Origin: Barnesiella sp. WM24
GTDB lineage: Bacteria > Bacteroidota > Bacteroidia > Bacteroidales > Muribaculaceae
NCBI RefSeq assembly: GCF_004570975.1
Contig: NZ_SPPC01000010.1
Coordinates: 62,001-126,000, forward strand
Length of the DNA: 64,000 nt
Direction of reading: 5' to 3'
Shown: piece by piece, positions 42,136 to 50,896 of the stretch
Layout: every line of letters begins with the position of its first letter
Position numbering within the stretch: position 1 is the first letter of the stretch
Made by a program: the position numbers and the translations under genes
Notes under the pieces: generated by a model
What the model saw: only the letters and a program-made list of their open reading frames with translations
Databases searched by the model: none
Told to the model about the DNA's origin: nothing

Positions 42136-43701
42136 ATGTCTCACGATTTATTTATGTCCCACCACCTGATTCCTACCCATAAGGTTGCCGCGTGGCTGCT
42201 TATGCAGATTGACAGGTTTCTGACGCGGCTCGGACTTGAACAGTCGGGTTCGGCTGAAGAGATAATTTATGCCATCATTGTGCTCGCCACAGCCCTGCTT
42301 GCCGGCTGGGTTGTCAGGAAAGTGGTTGTCGCTGTCGTGCAGAAGCTGGTGTATTCGCGCCACACGATATTTGTCGAGGAGTTGCAGCATGAAAATATCG
42401 TGAACAAGATGAGCCATGTGATTCCCCCGCTGGTGTTTCTCGGGCTGATACCTTTTGCATTCCAGACCGACAATCACACCCTTGCAATCATAGAGCGTGT
42501 CGTGCTGGTGTATTTTGTCGTGGTGCTTGGATGGACCATATGCTCCCTGTTCAATATAATATGGACCAACTATGACCGTAAGGAAAACACTAAGAACCTT
42601 CCTCTCAAAGGCATTCTTAATGTGGCAAAAGGGCTTGTGTGGATTATTATCGCGATTATCGCGGTGTCGATACTCGTCGACCGGTCGCCGGCGGTGCTGC
42701 TTACGGGGCTTGGCGCGTTTGCCGCCGCTCTTATGTTGATATTCAAGGACTCGATTCTCGGATTTGTCGCCGGGTTACAGCTGTCGGTCAATGACATGCT
42801 GAGGGTAGGCGACTGGATTTCCGTGCCTGGCACTATCGCCAACGGCATTGTCACCGATGTCTCTTTGACTGCCGTCAAGGTACGCAACTGGGATAACACC
42901 ACCGTGACGCTGCCTCCCTATACGCTTGTGTCGACTTCATTTCAGAACTGGAACAAGATGAAGGAGCGTGGTCGCAGGCAGATTGAACGCTCGGTGTGGA
43001 TTGACATTTCAACGGTGCGCCCCACCACCCCCGACATGCTCGAAGAGTTCAAAAAGCAGCCTTTCATGAAAGAGTATATCGAGCTGATGCAGGCTGACGC
43101 CGCCAAGGGACAGGCTACATGCCTGATGCACGATGACATAAAGGTAAACGGGTCTATCTCTACCAATCTCGGATGTTACCGCGCCTATGTCGGGCTTTAC
43201 CTTCATCATCATCCTTATGTGGCGATGGGCGGGCCTACCTGCATGGTGAGGCTGATGCAGCAGACGGCAACCGGGGTGCCGTTGCAGATATTCTGTTATC
43301 TGAACACTACGGAATGGGTGTCATACGAAGGCATACAGAGCGACATCTTTGAGCATATCATGGCTGTGGCTCCCGCATTCGGGCTGTCGGCATTCTCGTC
43401 GCCGACCGGACGTGACGTGGTCAATATCGCCAATCCTAAGCCGGAGGCATTGCCTTATAACGGCGACTCTCCGGTGGAAATGGCTACCTATGACCCGATT
43501 ACTAACTTCATGGTGCCGCCCAACACATCGGGCGACCACGGATTTGCCTACACGACGCAGCCGGTTTATCCTGATTCGATAGCGGCTGCCGTCAAGGAGG
43601 CAAAAGCCGCCGGCATACCGATGATGCCGGCATCGGAGGGCACTGTGCCTCCTCTCGTCCCGGGAGAATCGACATCATCGTCACCCACACCCGCCGACTG
43701 A
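42136..43701 (+). CDS. MscS-family mechanosensitive ion channel
   Basis: 521 residues from the ATG at 42136; a GTG at 42094 is in frame but less likely. Several TM helices in the first 180 residues are followed by the pore-lining TM3-like segment LLTGLGAFAAALMLIFKDSILGFVAGLQLSVNDMLRVGDWI. The MscS beta domain (about 215-275; TVTLPPYTLVSTSFQNW) and a long alpha/beta C-terminus come next. The final 60 residues are low-complexity (P/T/S/A rich). It opens on membrane tension to protect against osmotic downshock. The family is sure; the C-terminal extension is of unknown use. Confidence 0.93.
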   Translation: MSHDLFMSHHLIPTHKVAAWLLMQIDRFLTRLGLEQSGSAEEIIYAIIVLATALLAGWVVRKVVVAVVQKLVYSRHTIFVEELQHENIVNKMSHVIPPLVFLGLIPFAFQTDNHTLAIIERVVLVYFVVVLGWTICSLFNIIWTNYDRKENTKNLPLKGILNVAKGLVWIIIAIIAVSILVDRSPAVLLTGLGAFAAALMLIFKDSILGFVAGLQLSVNDMLRVGDWISVPGTIANGIVTDVSLTAVKVRNWDNTTVTLPPYTLVSTSFQNWNKMKERGRRQIERSVWIDISTVRPTTPDMLEEFKKQPFMKEYIELMQADAAKGQATCLMHDDIKVNGSISTNLGCYRAYVGLYLHHHPYVAMGGPTCMVRLMQQTATGVPLQIFCYLNTTEWVSYEGIQSDIFEHIMAVAPAFGLSAFSSPTGRDVVNIANPKPEALPYNGDSPVEMATYDPITNFMVPPNTSGDHGFAYTTQPVYPDSIAAAVKEAKAAGIPMMPASEGTVPPLVPGESTSSSPTPAD

Positions 43702-43708
43702 GCGGCGG

Positions 43709-43741
43709 TTTGCCAATGTCGTTGATGTTGACTATCTTTGC
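43709..43741 (+). promoter_or_regulatory. Promoter of the small repeat lipoprotein gene
   Basis: TTTG at 43709-43712, a 20-bp spacer and TATCTTTGC at 43733-43741. Perfect consensus. Predicted +1 near 43744; leader about 37 nt. Confidence 0.75.
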
Positions 43742-43780
43742 ATCGGTCGATAGACTATAACATTTATAATCATTGAAGTA

Positions 43781-44116
43781 ATGAAGAAAATCTTGTTATC
43801 GGCAATTGCCGCGACAATCATGTGTTCTTGTGCCTCGGTAAGGACTGTCACCGGGATGGATGAATTTGTAGCGCGTTACAGTAACGGCTATATACTTGAC
43901 TCCGACTGGGATGTAGTGGGCTATGCGCGCAACGGGTATATCATGACCGAGCGTAATGAGGTCGTGGGCCGGTATGCCAACGGCTATGTCTACGATTGCC
44001 TTGACAGCGTGATTGCCGTTTACGGCAATGGATGTGTCTATTCCGACCGGGCGTTGTGGGACATATATGACCGGATTGACATGTCCAATTATATAAAAGC
44101 TCAAAAGGGCAGGTGA
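43781..44116 (+). CDS. Small lipoprotein with four short tandem repeats
   Basis: 111 residues. A probable lipoprotein signal ends MCSC (Cys17). The body holds four repeats of a unit of about 15-17 residues centred on Y-x-N-G-Y-[IV]: ARYSNGYILDSDWDVV, GYARNGYIMTERNEVV, GRYANGYVYDCLDSVI, AVYGNGCVYSD. The pattern is like small beta-flower or meander proteins in which each repeat gives one beta-hairpin blade. Function is unknown; the location would be periplasmic or surface. It has its own strong promoter, and its 3' end overlaps the convergent Lrp-type gene by 16 bp. Confidence 0.65.
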   Translation: MKKILLSAIAATIMCSCASVRTVTGMDEFVARYSNGYILDSDWDVVGYARNGYIMTERNEVVGRYANGYVYDCLDSVIAVYGNGCVYSDRALWDIYDRIDMSNYIKAQKGR

Positions 44117-44574
44117 TAGTCGTGTTTCAGCTCTGACATCACAAATGTCGACTCTATCGAGCCGAGCCCCTCAAATGCGCCAAGCTTGTTTAGCAGAAAT
44201 TCCTGATAGGCGCTCATCGAAGGGGAGTATATTTTCAGAAGATAATCGTAGTCGCCTGACACATTATAACACTCTGTCACCTCGGGCAGGTCGCTTATAT
44301 AATTAGTGAACTCTGTGGCTATGGCGCGATTCATGTGGCTTAGCTTGACGCGGCAGAACACCATGAATCCCTGCCCCACCTTGTCAGCGTCTATTATCGC
44401 TACGTAACGGCGTATGTAGCCGTTGGTCTCAAGACGCTTGAGCCGCTCAAATACGGGGGTGGTCGAGCGGTGTACTTTTGCGGCGAGCTCCTTTACGGTA
44501 AGGCGTCCGTCGTCTTGAAGGGCGCGCAATATTCCGAGATCTATGTCGTCAAGCTGTTCGGTTAGCATTGTCAT
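44101..44574 (-). CDS. Lrp/AsnC-family transcriptional regulator
   Basis: 157 residues. The N-terminal winged helix-turn-helix (about 8-65) has DIDLGILRALQDDGRLTVKELAAKVHRSTTPVFERLKRLE. The C-terminal RAM effector-binding domain (about 70-150) has FCRVKLSHMNRAIATEFTNYI and VTECYNVSGDYDYLLKIYSP. It probably senses an amino acid. It is divergent from the first metY gene with 171 bp between starts, so regulation of that sulfur-amino-acid gene is a fair guess by position. Confidence 0.92.
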   Translation of the reverse strand: MTMLTEQLDDIDLGILRALQDDGRLTVKELAAKVHRSTTPVFERLKRLETNGYIRRYVAIIDADKVGQGFMVFCRVKLSHMNRAIATEFTNYISDLPEVTECYNVSGDYDYLLKIYSPSMSAYQEFLLNKLGAFEGLGSIESTFVMSELKHDYHLPF

Positions 44575-44633
44575 TTATTCTGTTTGACCCTCTTTTTTAC
44601 GGTTGTTTCGTGATGAAAATTCTTATATGGAGT

Positions 44634-44642
44634 GCAAATATA
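44634..44642 (-). promoter_or_regulatory. Predicted -7 box for the Lrp/AsnC gene
   Basis: The minus strand reads TATATTTGC. Predicted +1 near 44631, leader about 57 nt. The -33 site carries TTA rather than TTG. It overlaps the divergent region with the metY promoter 30 bp away. Confidence 0.5.
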
Positions 44643-44671
44643 GCCGATTATTCTGTAATAAGGTGATTTTG

Positions 44672-44703
44672 TTGTCAAAATTTTCTATTGGCTCTAACTT
44701 TGC
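44672..44703 (+). promoter_or_regulatory. Promoter of the first metY-type gene
   Basis: TTG at 44672-44674, a 20-bp spacer, TAACTTTGC at 44695-44703. Predicted +1 near 44706 with a 40-nt leader, too short for a SAM riboswitch. Confidence 0.7.
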
Positions 44704-44745
44704 AGAAAACAAAAACGAAATATTAACAATAAAAATCATATAATT

Positions 44746-46038
44746 ATGGCACTCGACAGAAATCAACTTCATTTTGAGACTCTCCAGCTTCATGTGGGAC
44801 AGGAACAGCCCGACCCGGCAACCGACGCACGCGCCGTGCCTATATATCAGACGACATCTTATGTGTTTCGTGACTCGGCTCACGCTGCTGCGCGTTTCGG
44901 ACTGCAGGACCCGGGAAATATCTACGGCAGACTGACCAACAGCACCCAGGGGGTCTTTGAGGAGCGTGTCGCCGCTCTTGAAGGCGGCGTGGCAGGACTT
45001 GCCGTTGCCTCCGGTGCGGCGGCAATCACTTATGCCCTGCTTAACATAACCCGTGACGGCGACCATATTGTTGCCGCAAAGACTATCTACGGCGGGTCAT
45101 ATAATCTTCTTGACCACACCCTGCCTGCCTATGGAGTGACAACGACTTTTGTCGACCCCGCCGACCTTAATAATTTTGAGAAGGCTATACGCCCGGAGAC
45201 AAAGGCTATTTTTATCGAGACGCTCGGAAATCCTAACTCCAATATCATTGACATCAAGGCTGTGGCGGAGATTGCCCATCAGCATCGCATTCCGCTGATA
45301 ATCGACAATACTTTCGGCACACCGTTTCTGATTCGTCCTATTGAACTTGGGGCTGACATAGTAGTACATTCCGCGACTAAGTTTATCGGCGGACATGGCA
45401 CTTCTCTCGGTGGTGTGATTGTGGACAGCGGCAACTTCGACTGGAAGGCTTCGGGTAAATTCCCGCAGCTTGCCGAGCCCGACCCCAGTTATCACGGAGC
45501 GGTATTTGCCGATGTAGCCGGTCCCGCCGCGTTCGTAACCCGCATCCGCGCCGTCCTTTTGCGCGACACCGGCGCCACGATAAGCCCTTTCAACGCGTTT
45601 ATCCTGCTTCAGGGTCTCGAGACCTTGTCGTTAAGGGTTGAGCGCCACAGCTATAATGCTTCCCGTGTGGTCGACTTCCTGTCTAAGCATCCTAAGGTGA
45701 AGCGTGTCAACCATCCGTCGCTCCCCGACCACCCCGACCACACTCTGTACAAGCATTATTTCCCTAACGGCGGCGGCTCGATATTCACTTTCGAGATTGA
45801 CGGCGGGGAAAATGAGGCTCACTGCTTCATCGATTCGCTTGAAATATTCTCCCTGCTTGCCAATGTCGCTGACGTGAAGAGTCTTGTAATCCATCCCGCG
45901 ACAACGACCCACTCGCAGTTGACCGACGAGCAGAAGGCTGACCAGCAGATATATCCGGGAACAGTGCGCCTGTCAATCGGTACCGAGCATATAGATGACC
46001 TGCTTGCCGATCTTTCTCAGGCACTCGACAAGGTTTAG
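44746..46038 (+). CDS. metY: O-acetylhomoserine sulfhydrylase (MetY type)
   Basis: 430 residues, PLP-dependent Cys/Met metabolism family. The motifs are YQTTSYVF (34-41), IDNTFGTPF (187-195) and the PLP lysine in [13 protein letters not shown] (Lys212). The C-terminal substrate motif [14 protein letters not shown] is present. The long insertion after the PLP lysine ([21 protein letters not shown]) is characteristic of MetY rather than MetB or MetC. It makes homocysteine from O-acetylhomoserine and sulfide, with possible cysteine synthase activity. It is followed by its own terminator. A second paralogue lies 174 bp downstream. Confidence 0.9.
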   Translation: MALDRNQLHFETLQLHVGQEQPDPATDARAVPIYQTTSYVFRDSAHAAARFGLQDPGNIYGRLTNSTQGVFEERVAALEGGVAGLAVASGAAAITYALLNITRDGDHIVAAKTIYGGSYNLLDHTLPAYGVTTTFVDPADLNNFEKAIRPETKAIFIETLGNPNSNIIDIKAVAEIAHQHRIPLIIDNTFGTPFLIRPIELGADIVVHSATKFIGGHGTSLGGVIVDSGNFDWKASGKFPQLAEPDPSYHGAVFADVAGPAAFVTRIRAVLLRDTGATISPFNAFILLQGLETLSLRVERHSYNASRVVDFLSKHPKVKRVNHPSLPDHPDHTLYKHYFPNGGGSIFTFEIDGGENEAHCFIDSLEIFSLLANVADVKSLVIHPATTTHSQLTDEQKADQQIYPGTVRLSIGTEHIDDLLADLSQALDKV

Positions 46039-46068
46039 GGGAATATAAGTAATGGTTTTATGATAAGT

Positions 46069-46100
46069 GGCGTCACATCATTGTGACGCCATCTTTTTTT
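46069..46100 (+). terminator. Rho-independent terminator of the first metY-type gene
   Basis: Perfect 9-bp stem GGCGTCACA / TGTGACGCC, 4-nt loop, followed by ATC and seven Ts. Confidence 0.9.
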
Positions 46101-46143
46101 ACCCCATTTCTGACCGGGCATCGCGGCGGGCTGTTGCAGGCGA

Positions 46144-46175
46144 TTTGCAAAGTCAGAGTGATTTATGTAACTTTG
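46144..46175 (+). promoter_or_regulatory. Promoter of the second metY-type gene
   Basis: TTTG at 46144-46147, a 20-bp spacer and TAACTTTG at 46168-46175, a perfect consensus. Predicted +1 near 46179; leader about 34 nt. The downstream genes through the LOG-family gene may share this start. Confidence 0.75.
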
Positions 46176-46212
46176 TGAGTAATTAAACTAAATAATCAGA
46201 AGTTACGAAATC

Positions 46213-47502
46213 ATGGACAAGCAATTTAAGCCGGAGACTCTTTGTGTGCAGGCGGGATGGTCGCCGGGCAAGGGGGAGCCGCGTGTGCTGCCGATATATC
46301 AGAGCACGACATTCAAATATGAAACGAGCGAGCAGATGGCGCGACTCTTTGACCTGGAGGATAGCGGGTATTTCTATACTCGTCTACAGAACCCCACCAA
46401 TGACGCAGTGGCGGCCAAGATTGCCGCGCTTGAAGGGGGAGTGGCGGCCATGCTTACATCAAGCGGACAAGCGGCAAACTTCTACGCGGTGTTCAATGTC
46501 TGTGAGGCGGGTGACCATTTTGTGAGTTCTTCAGCCATATATGGCGGCACATTCAACCTGTTTGCCGTCACGATGAAGAAGCTTGGCATTGAGGTGACCT
46601 TTGTAAGCCCCAATGCCTCGGAAGAGGAGATTTCGGCTGCATTCCGTCCTGAGACCAAGGCACTCTTTGGCGAGACTATTTCCAATCCGTCGCTTGAGGT
46701 TCTGGATATTGAGAAGTTTGCCCGTGTAGCCCACAAGCACGGGGTGCCTCTGATTGTCGACAATACATTTCCCACGCCGATTAATTGCCGTCCCTTCGAG
46801 TGGGGCGCCGACATAGTGGTACATTCGACCACAAAATATATGGACGGACATGCGACAAGTGTAGGCGGCGCTATAGTGGACAGCGGCAATTTTGACTGGG
46901 ATGCCTATGCTGAGAAATTCCCCGGACTGTGTTCGCCCGACGAGTCTTACCACGGGCTTACGTATACCAAGGCGTTTGGCAAGGGAGCATATATAACAAA
47001 GGCTACCGCGCAGCTTATGCGTGACCTTGGAAGCATCCAGTCGCCGCAAAACGCTTTTCTGCTCAACATAGGTCTGGAGACCCTGCATCTTCGCGTTGCG
47101 CAGCATTGCAAGAATGCGCAGGCTGTAGCCGAATATCTTGACGCCAACGACAAAGTGGCTTGGGTCAACTATTGCGGGCTGCCTGACAATCCCTATCACG
47201 CCCTTGCCGAGAAATACATGCCCGGCGGGTCGTGTGGCGTGATTTCGTTTGGGCTTAAAGGAGGCAGGGATGTGGCAATCAGGTTTATGGACAGCCTGAA
47301 GCTTGCCGCGATTGTCACCCATGTCGCCGACGCGCGTACAAGCGTGCTGCATCCGGCGAGCCATACCCATCGCCAGCTCTCCGACGAGCAGCTGATGGAA
47401 GCCGGTGTGCGCCCCGACCTCATACGCTTCTCTGTGGGTATTGAAAACTCTGACGATATAATCGCTGACATAGAGCAGGCTCTTGAAGCCGCTTATGCGT
47501 GA
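46213..47502 (+). CDS. Second O-acetylhomoserine sulfhydrylase-type PLP enzyme
   Basis: 429 residues, same family as the preceding gene but clearly diverged. It has YQSTTFKYETSEQMARLFDL near the N-terminus, FYTRLQNPTNDAVAAKIAALEGG (about 54-76), IVDNTFPTPINC and the PLP lysine in HSTTKYMDGHATS (Lys208), plus TSVLHPASHTHRQL near the end. It makes or breaks C-S bonds on homoserine-derived substrates; sulfhydrylase is the most likely activity, with methionine gamma-lyase-like activity possible. It has its own promoter, and the riboflavin synthase gene follows after 27 bp. Confidence 0.87.
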   Translation: MDKQFKPETLCVQAGWSPGKGEPRVLPIYQSTTFKYETSEQMARLFDLEDSGYFYTRLQNPTNDAVAAKIAALEGGVAAMLTSSGQAANFYAVFNVCEAGDHFVSSSAIYGGTFNLFAVTMKKLGIEVTFVSPNASEEEISAAFRPETKALFGETISNPSLEVLDIEKFARVAHKHGVPLIVDNTFPTPINCRPFEWGADIVVHSTTKYMDGHATSVGGAIVDSGNFDWDAYAEKFPGLCSPDESYHGLTYTKAFGKGAYITKATAQLMRDLGSIQSPQNAFLLNIGLETLHLRVAQHCKNAQAVAEYLDANDKVAWVNYCGLPDNPYHALAEKYMPGGSCGVISFGLKGGRDVAIRFMDSLKLAAIVTHVADARTSVLHPASHTHRQLSDEQLMEAGVRPDLIRFSVGIENSDDIIADIEQALEAAYA

Positions 47503-47529
47503 AAATGTTTATATAAATTAGATATAGAA

Positions 47530-48138
47530 ATGTTCTCTGGAATAGTTGAAGAAGCCGCCAAAGTGGTGGCGATAGTGCGTGACGGTGGAAATGTACACCT
47601 TACACTCACCTGCTCTTTTGTCGATGAGCTTAAAATCGACCAGTCGGTGTCTCATAACGGAGTGTGTCTCACTGTTGTGGCTCTTCCCGGCGACAATACT
47701 TACACCGTAACTGCAATTCAGGAGACGCTTGACCGCAGCAATCTCGGCGATTTGAAGCCGGGCGACCTTGTCAACGTCGAGCGTAGCATGGTGATGAACG
47801 GGCGTCTTGACGGGCATATCGTTCAGGGACATGTCGACTGTACTGCAGTGTGTGACGACATAGAGACCGTTGACGGCAGCACATATTTCCGTTTCCGCTA
47901 TTCGGTTGAGCCGGCTATGGCTAAGCGTGGCTACGTGACTGTGGAGAAAGGGTCGGTGACAGTCAACGGTGTCAGCCTTACTGTCTGTGACTCCGAGCTT
48001 GATTCTTTCCGTGTGGCGATAATCCCCTATACGTTTGAACACACTAATTTCTGCCGTATCGCGGAAGGTTCGCGTGTAAATATCGAGTTTGACATAATCG
48101 GCAAGTATCTTGCGCGTCTCATGGAGGTCGGCGAGTGA
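47530..48138 (+). CDS. ribE: Riboflavin synthase, alpha chain
   Basis: 202 residues. It starts MFSGIVEEAAKVV, the family's standard N-terminus. Two lumazine-binding repeats are visible: about 1-96 (VSHNGVCLTVV, LKPGDLVNVERSM) and about 97-200 (GHVDCTAVCDDIE, VTVNGVSLTVCDSE, FEHTNFCRIAEGSRVNIEFD). It dismutates 6,7-dimethyl-8-ribityllumazine to riboflavin as a homotrimer. No FMN riboswitch fits in the 27-bp gap upstream, so it is probably expressed with the preceding gene. The LOG-family gene starts 1 nt after its stop. Confidence 0.95.
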   Translation: MFSGIVEEAAKVVAIVRDGGNVHLTLTCSFVDELKIDQSVSHNGVCLTVVALPGDNTYTVTAIQETLDRSNLGDLKPGDLVNVERSMVMNGRLDGHIVQGHVDCTAVCDDIETVDGSTYFRFRYSVEPAMAKRGYVTVEKGSVTVNGVSLTVCDSELDSFRVAIIPYTFEHTNFCRIAEGSRVNIEFDIIGKYLARLMEVGE

Positions 48139-48139
48139 T

Positions 48140-48712
48140 ATGGATAATTCGCTTGGAATAGTGGTGTATGGTGCTTCAAGCGCCGAGATTGACAGCCGTT
48201 ATTATGACTTTGCCCGCGAGGTGGGCAGGGAGATAGCCCGGCGCGGTTACCGTCTTGTCAACGGCGGAGGCAGGGCGGGGCTTATGGGCGCCTCTATCGA
48301 GGGCGCACTGGAAGCCGGCGGCGAGGTGACGGGTGTGTTGCCTGATTTCATGATTGAGCGCGGGTGGAATCATCCGGAACTTCACGAAATGATTTCGACT
48401 GCATCCATGCACGAGCGCAAGGCTACGATGGCGCGGCTTTCCCGCGGGGCAATCGCGCTTCCGGGCGGAGTGGGCACTCTTGATGAACTGTTTGAGATTA
48501 TCACCTGGCGCCAGCTGGGACTGTATAAAGGAAATGTGGTGATTGCCAATGCGTTCGGGTTTTATGACCTGCTGCTTGAGCATCTGCGCCACACTGACAG
48601 CGAGCATTTCATGCGAGCCGCCGATCTGTGGCAGGTGGCGGTGTCACCGGAGGAAGCCGTGGAAATGGCGATAGCCCGGAGTGAGTTTTGCCTTGACGGC
48701 GAGAAGTATTAA
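48140..48712 (+). CDS. LOG-family nucleoside-monophosphate phosphoribohydrolase
   Basis: 190 residues from the ATG at 48140, one nucleotide after the riboflavin synthase stop; the open frame extends 30 nt further upstream. Rossmann-like fold with VNGGGRAGLMGASIEGAL (substrate loop) and the diagnostic PGGVGTLDELFE motif with catalytic Glu. The family releases the base from N6-substituted adenosine or AMP-type nucleotides (cytokinin-type hydrolases). In bacteria this is probably a nucleotide salvage or damage-control role. Confidence 0.88.
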   Translation: MDNSLGIVVYGASSAEIDSRYYDFAREVGREIARRGYRLVNGGGRAGLMGASIEGALEAGGEVTGVLPDFMIERGWNHPELHEMISTASMHERKATMARLSRGAIALPGGVGTLDELFEIITWRQLGLYKGNVVIANAFGFYDLLLEHLRHTDSEHFMRAADLWQVAVSPEEAVEMAIARSEFCLDGEKY

Positions 48713-48732
48713 TCTCATTTTGTGAGTCAGTT

Positions 48733-49509
48733 ATGCGTGGCGATTTGTTGAGTCATATTACCGATGCTCCTTTTGAGGTTGGCGGCAGGGTGTTCAATAC
48801 TGTGGTCACGCCTTATACTCAAGGCATGCCGGTGGAGTTGCGACCCGAATTGCTCGGATACAATTCCGACATCCTGTGTGTCGTGATGGCAATGTTGCTG
48901 CTTGTCGTGTTCAACATCCGGCAGTATCCTAAGTTTTTCAGTGTCACGTTTCATGATCTCTGGAGCCTGAAGGAGCGCAATCATCTGTTTGACGCCCGTA
49001 CGGTCAATGAGACACGTGCATTTGTCGTGTGTGTCATATTGATGTTTATCTGCGAGGCGCTGCTTGTCGTCGCGGCGATAAACACCGCTGTCGTCATCCC
49101 TTCGTCGCGGCTGCTCCTTGTGGTAGGGCTGCTCACGGGAGTGGCGGGATGCTACTATCTGTGGCAGGTGGTCGTCTATAAATTCATCGGCTACGTGTTT
49201 TCCGACAAGTTTTCAACATCGCTGTGGCTACGGGGGTTTAATGCGAGCCAGACGATTCTCGGTGCGTTGCTGCTGGTGCCTGCGCTTGCCATATTGTTTT
49301 ATCCCTCAGCTACAAAATGGTTGCTGACTGCAAGTGTTTCATTGTATTTTTGCATCAGGTTAGTCTTCATATATAAGGGATTTAGAATTTTTTATAAGAA
49401 TTTTGCCTCTCTGCTTTATTTTATTTTGTACCTTTGCAGCGTGGAAATTATACCGCCCATTTTACTATTTAATGGCACGGTTTCACTTTGTTGTAACTTA
49501 ATTAGCTAA
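48733..49509 (+). CDS. DUF4271 integral membrane protein
   Basis: 258 residues with about six to seven TM segments (starting about 47, 97, 127, 142, 180, 200, 225). A conserved cytoplasmic piece reads FNIRQYPKFFSVTFHDLWSLKERNHLFDARTVNETR (about 61-96). This is the Bacteroidetes-specific DUF4271 family of unknown function, typically found directly before hemD, as here. The end of the gene carries an internal promoter for hemD. Confidence 0.85.
   Translation: MRGDLLSHITDAPFEVGGRVFNTVVTPYTQGMPVELRPELLGYNSDILCVVMAMLLLVVFNIRQYPKFFSVTFHDLWSLKERNHLFDARTVNETRAFVVCVILMFICEALLVVAAINTAVVIPSSRLLLVVGLLTGVAGCYYLWQVVVYKFIGYVFSDKFSTSLWLRGFNASQTILGALLLVPALAILFYPSATKWLLTASVSLYFCIRLVFIYKGFRIFYKNFASLLYFILYLCSVEIIPPILLFNGTVSLCCNLIS
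49429..49437 (+). promoter_or_regulatory. Internal promoter -7 box for hemD and downstream genes
   Basis: TACCTTTGC inside the 3' end of the DUF4271 gene. Predicted +1 near 49440, 91 nt before hemD. A TTTG at 49402-49405 is 23 bp upstream, slightly long for a -33 box. Confidence 0.5.
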
Positions 49510-49530
49510 TCTACACAAGTCGATAAGAGA

Positions 49531-50280
49531 GTGAAAGTAAAAAAAGTACTTGTTTCTCAACCGAAACCTACATCAGATAAATCGCCCTATTACGAAATTG
49601 CGGAGAAATACGGAGTTGAAATTGAGTTTCGTCCTTTCATCAAGGTGGAGGGGCTTAGTGCAAAGGAGTTTCGCCAGTCGCGCATAACTCTTTCTGACTT
49701 CACGGCAATAATATTTACAGCACGCACTGCTGTCGACCATTTCTTCCGTCTTTGCGAAGAGATGCGATATACAGTGCCCGACACTATGAAATATTTCTGC
49801 ACGACAGAGGCTATCGCCAACTATCTGCAGAAATACATCGTGTATCGTAAGCGCAAGATATTTTTTGTGAATACAGGCAAGCTTGACGACCTGTTGCCTT
49901 ACCTGCTAAAGCATAACAAGGAACGCTATCTCTATGCGGTAAGCAGCGTGCATAAAGAGGACCTGAACGTGCTTGACCACAATAATATCAATTACACCAA
50001 GGCGGTGATGTATCGCACGGTGAGCAATGATTTCGGTCCCGATGAGCCGTTTGACTACGATATGCTGCTGTTCTTCAGCCCGTCTGGTATCGACTCGCTG
50101 TTGAAGAATTTCCCTAAATTCAAGCAGGATGAAATCAAGATAGGCACCTTCGGCTCCACTACCGCCAAGGCTGTGCGCGATGCCGGTCTTCGTCTTGACA
50201 TGGAGGCCCCCTCGGTGAAGGCTCCTTCAATGACCGCCGCCCTTGATCTCTTCCTCAAGGAAGATGCTAAAAACAATTGA
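49531..50280 (+). CDS. hemD: Uroporphyrinogen-III synthase-like protein
   Basis: 249 residues, GTG start. The N-terminus MKVKKVLVSQPKPTSDKSPYYEIAEKYG is the conserved Bacteroidales form, which supports this start. HemD-type two-domain alpha/beta fold with FTARTAVDHFFRL and a closing FFSPSGIDSLLKNFP, GTFGSTTAKAVRDAG, APSVKAPSMTAALDLFL. The enzyme cyclises hydroxymethylbilane to uroporphyrinogen III. Many Bacteroidales lack most of the heme pathway, so this homologue may serve another tetrapyrrole step or an altered role; the other pathway genes are not in this window. The rnpA gene follows 5 nt after its stop. Confidence 0.85.
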   Translation: MKVKKVLVSQPKPTSDKSPYYEIAEKYGVEIEFRPFIKVEGLSAKEFRQSRITLSDFTAIIFTARTAVDHFFRLCEEMRYTVPDTMKYFCTTEAIANYLQKYIVYRKRKIFFVNTGKLDDLLPYLLKHNKERYLYAVSSVHKEDLNVLDHNNINYTKAVMYRTVSNDFGPDEPFDYDMLLFFSPSGIDSLLKNFPKFKQDEIKIGTFGSTTAKAVRDAGLRLDMEAPSVKAPSMTAALDLFLKEDAKNN

Positions 50281-50285
50281 TTCCG

Positions 50286-50675
50286 ATGGCTGCTTCGGGG
50301 CGTCTGTATAAGCGCGAGAAGCTGTGTTCGGTCACTGCTATAGACTTGCTGTTTGATCGTTCAGGCGGCTCGGCTGCCTCTACGTCTTATCCGTTGCGGT
50401 TTGTGTGGCGCAAGAACGCCGCCCGGCAGTCGGGTATGCAGTTCATGATATCAGTCCCCAAAAAACGCCTCCGTCATGCGGTCGACCGCGTGACGGTGCG
50501 TCGTCGTGTCCGTGAGGCATATCGCCTGAACCGCGCGATTCTCGGCTCTGTCGCCGACATGCAGGTCGACATCGCGTTTATATATGTCGCCGACAAGGTG
50601 CTGCCTTCTGCGCTGATTCACGCGGCGATGTGCAAGGCTCTGGAAAAGGTGAGAAATGCTTGTGCCGCCTCCTGA
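50286..50675 (+). CDS. rnpA: Ribonuclease P protein component
   Basis: 129 residues from the ATG at 50286. Basic protein with the family signature [25 protein letters not shown] (about 58-82), the RNR-type motif that contacts the RNase P RNA, and the N-terminal [20 protein letters not shown]. It helps mature tRNA 5' ends. The gene begins 5 nt after hemD and its stop overlaps the yidD start (TGATG). Confidence 0.93.
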   Translation: MAASGRLYKREKLCSVTAIDLLFDRSGGSAASTSYPLRFVWRKNAARQSGMQFMISVPKKRLRHAVDRVTVRRRVREAYRLNRAILGSVADMQVDIAFIYVADKVLPSALIHAAMCKALEKVRNACAAS

Positions 50676-50896
50676 TGAAAAGGCTTATTGTAAATATCCT
50701 TATCTTGCCTGTGCGCTTCTACCAGCTTGCCATCTCCCCGATGCTACCCCCGTCGTGCCGCTATGTGCCGACATGCAGCCAGTACACTATCGAGGCTCTG
50801 CGCAAGCATGGACCCGTGAAAGGGCTGTGGCTTGCGGTGAGGCGTATATTGCGGTGTCATCCATGGGGTGGCAGCGGTTATGACCCTGTGCCATGA
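50675..50896 (+). CDS. yidD: YidD membrane protein insertion efficiency factor
   Basis: 73 residues. All hallmarks are present: [31 protein letters not shown] with the three cysteine-containing motif, then [18 protein letters not shown]. It is a small peripheral inner-membrane protein thought to aid YidC-mediated insertion. The start overlaps the rnpA stop, and the stop overlaps the tatD start (ATGA). An upstream ATG at 50630 in the same frame lies within rnpA and is not needed. Confidence 0.95.
   Translation: MKRLIVNILILPVRFYQLAISPMLPPSCRYVPTCSQYTIEALRKHGPVKGLWLAVRRILRCHPWGGSGYDPVP

Noticed and set aside
44704-46212. SAM or other riboswitch before the metY-type genes
   Set aside because: Predicted leaders are about 40 and 34 nt, too short for known SAM riboswitches, and no conserved aptamer is seen.
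47503-47529. FMN riboswitch before riboflavin synthase
   Set aside because: Only 27 bp separate it from the preceding gene, leaving no room for the aptamer.
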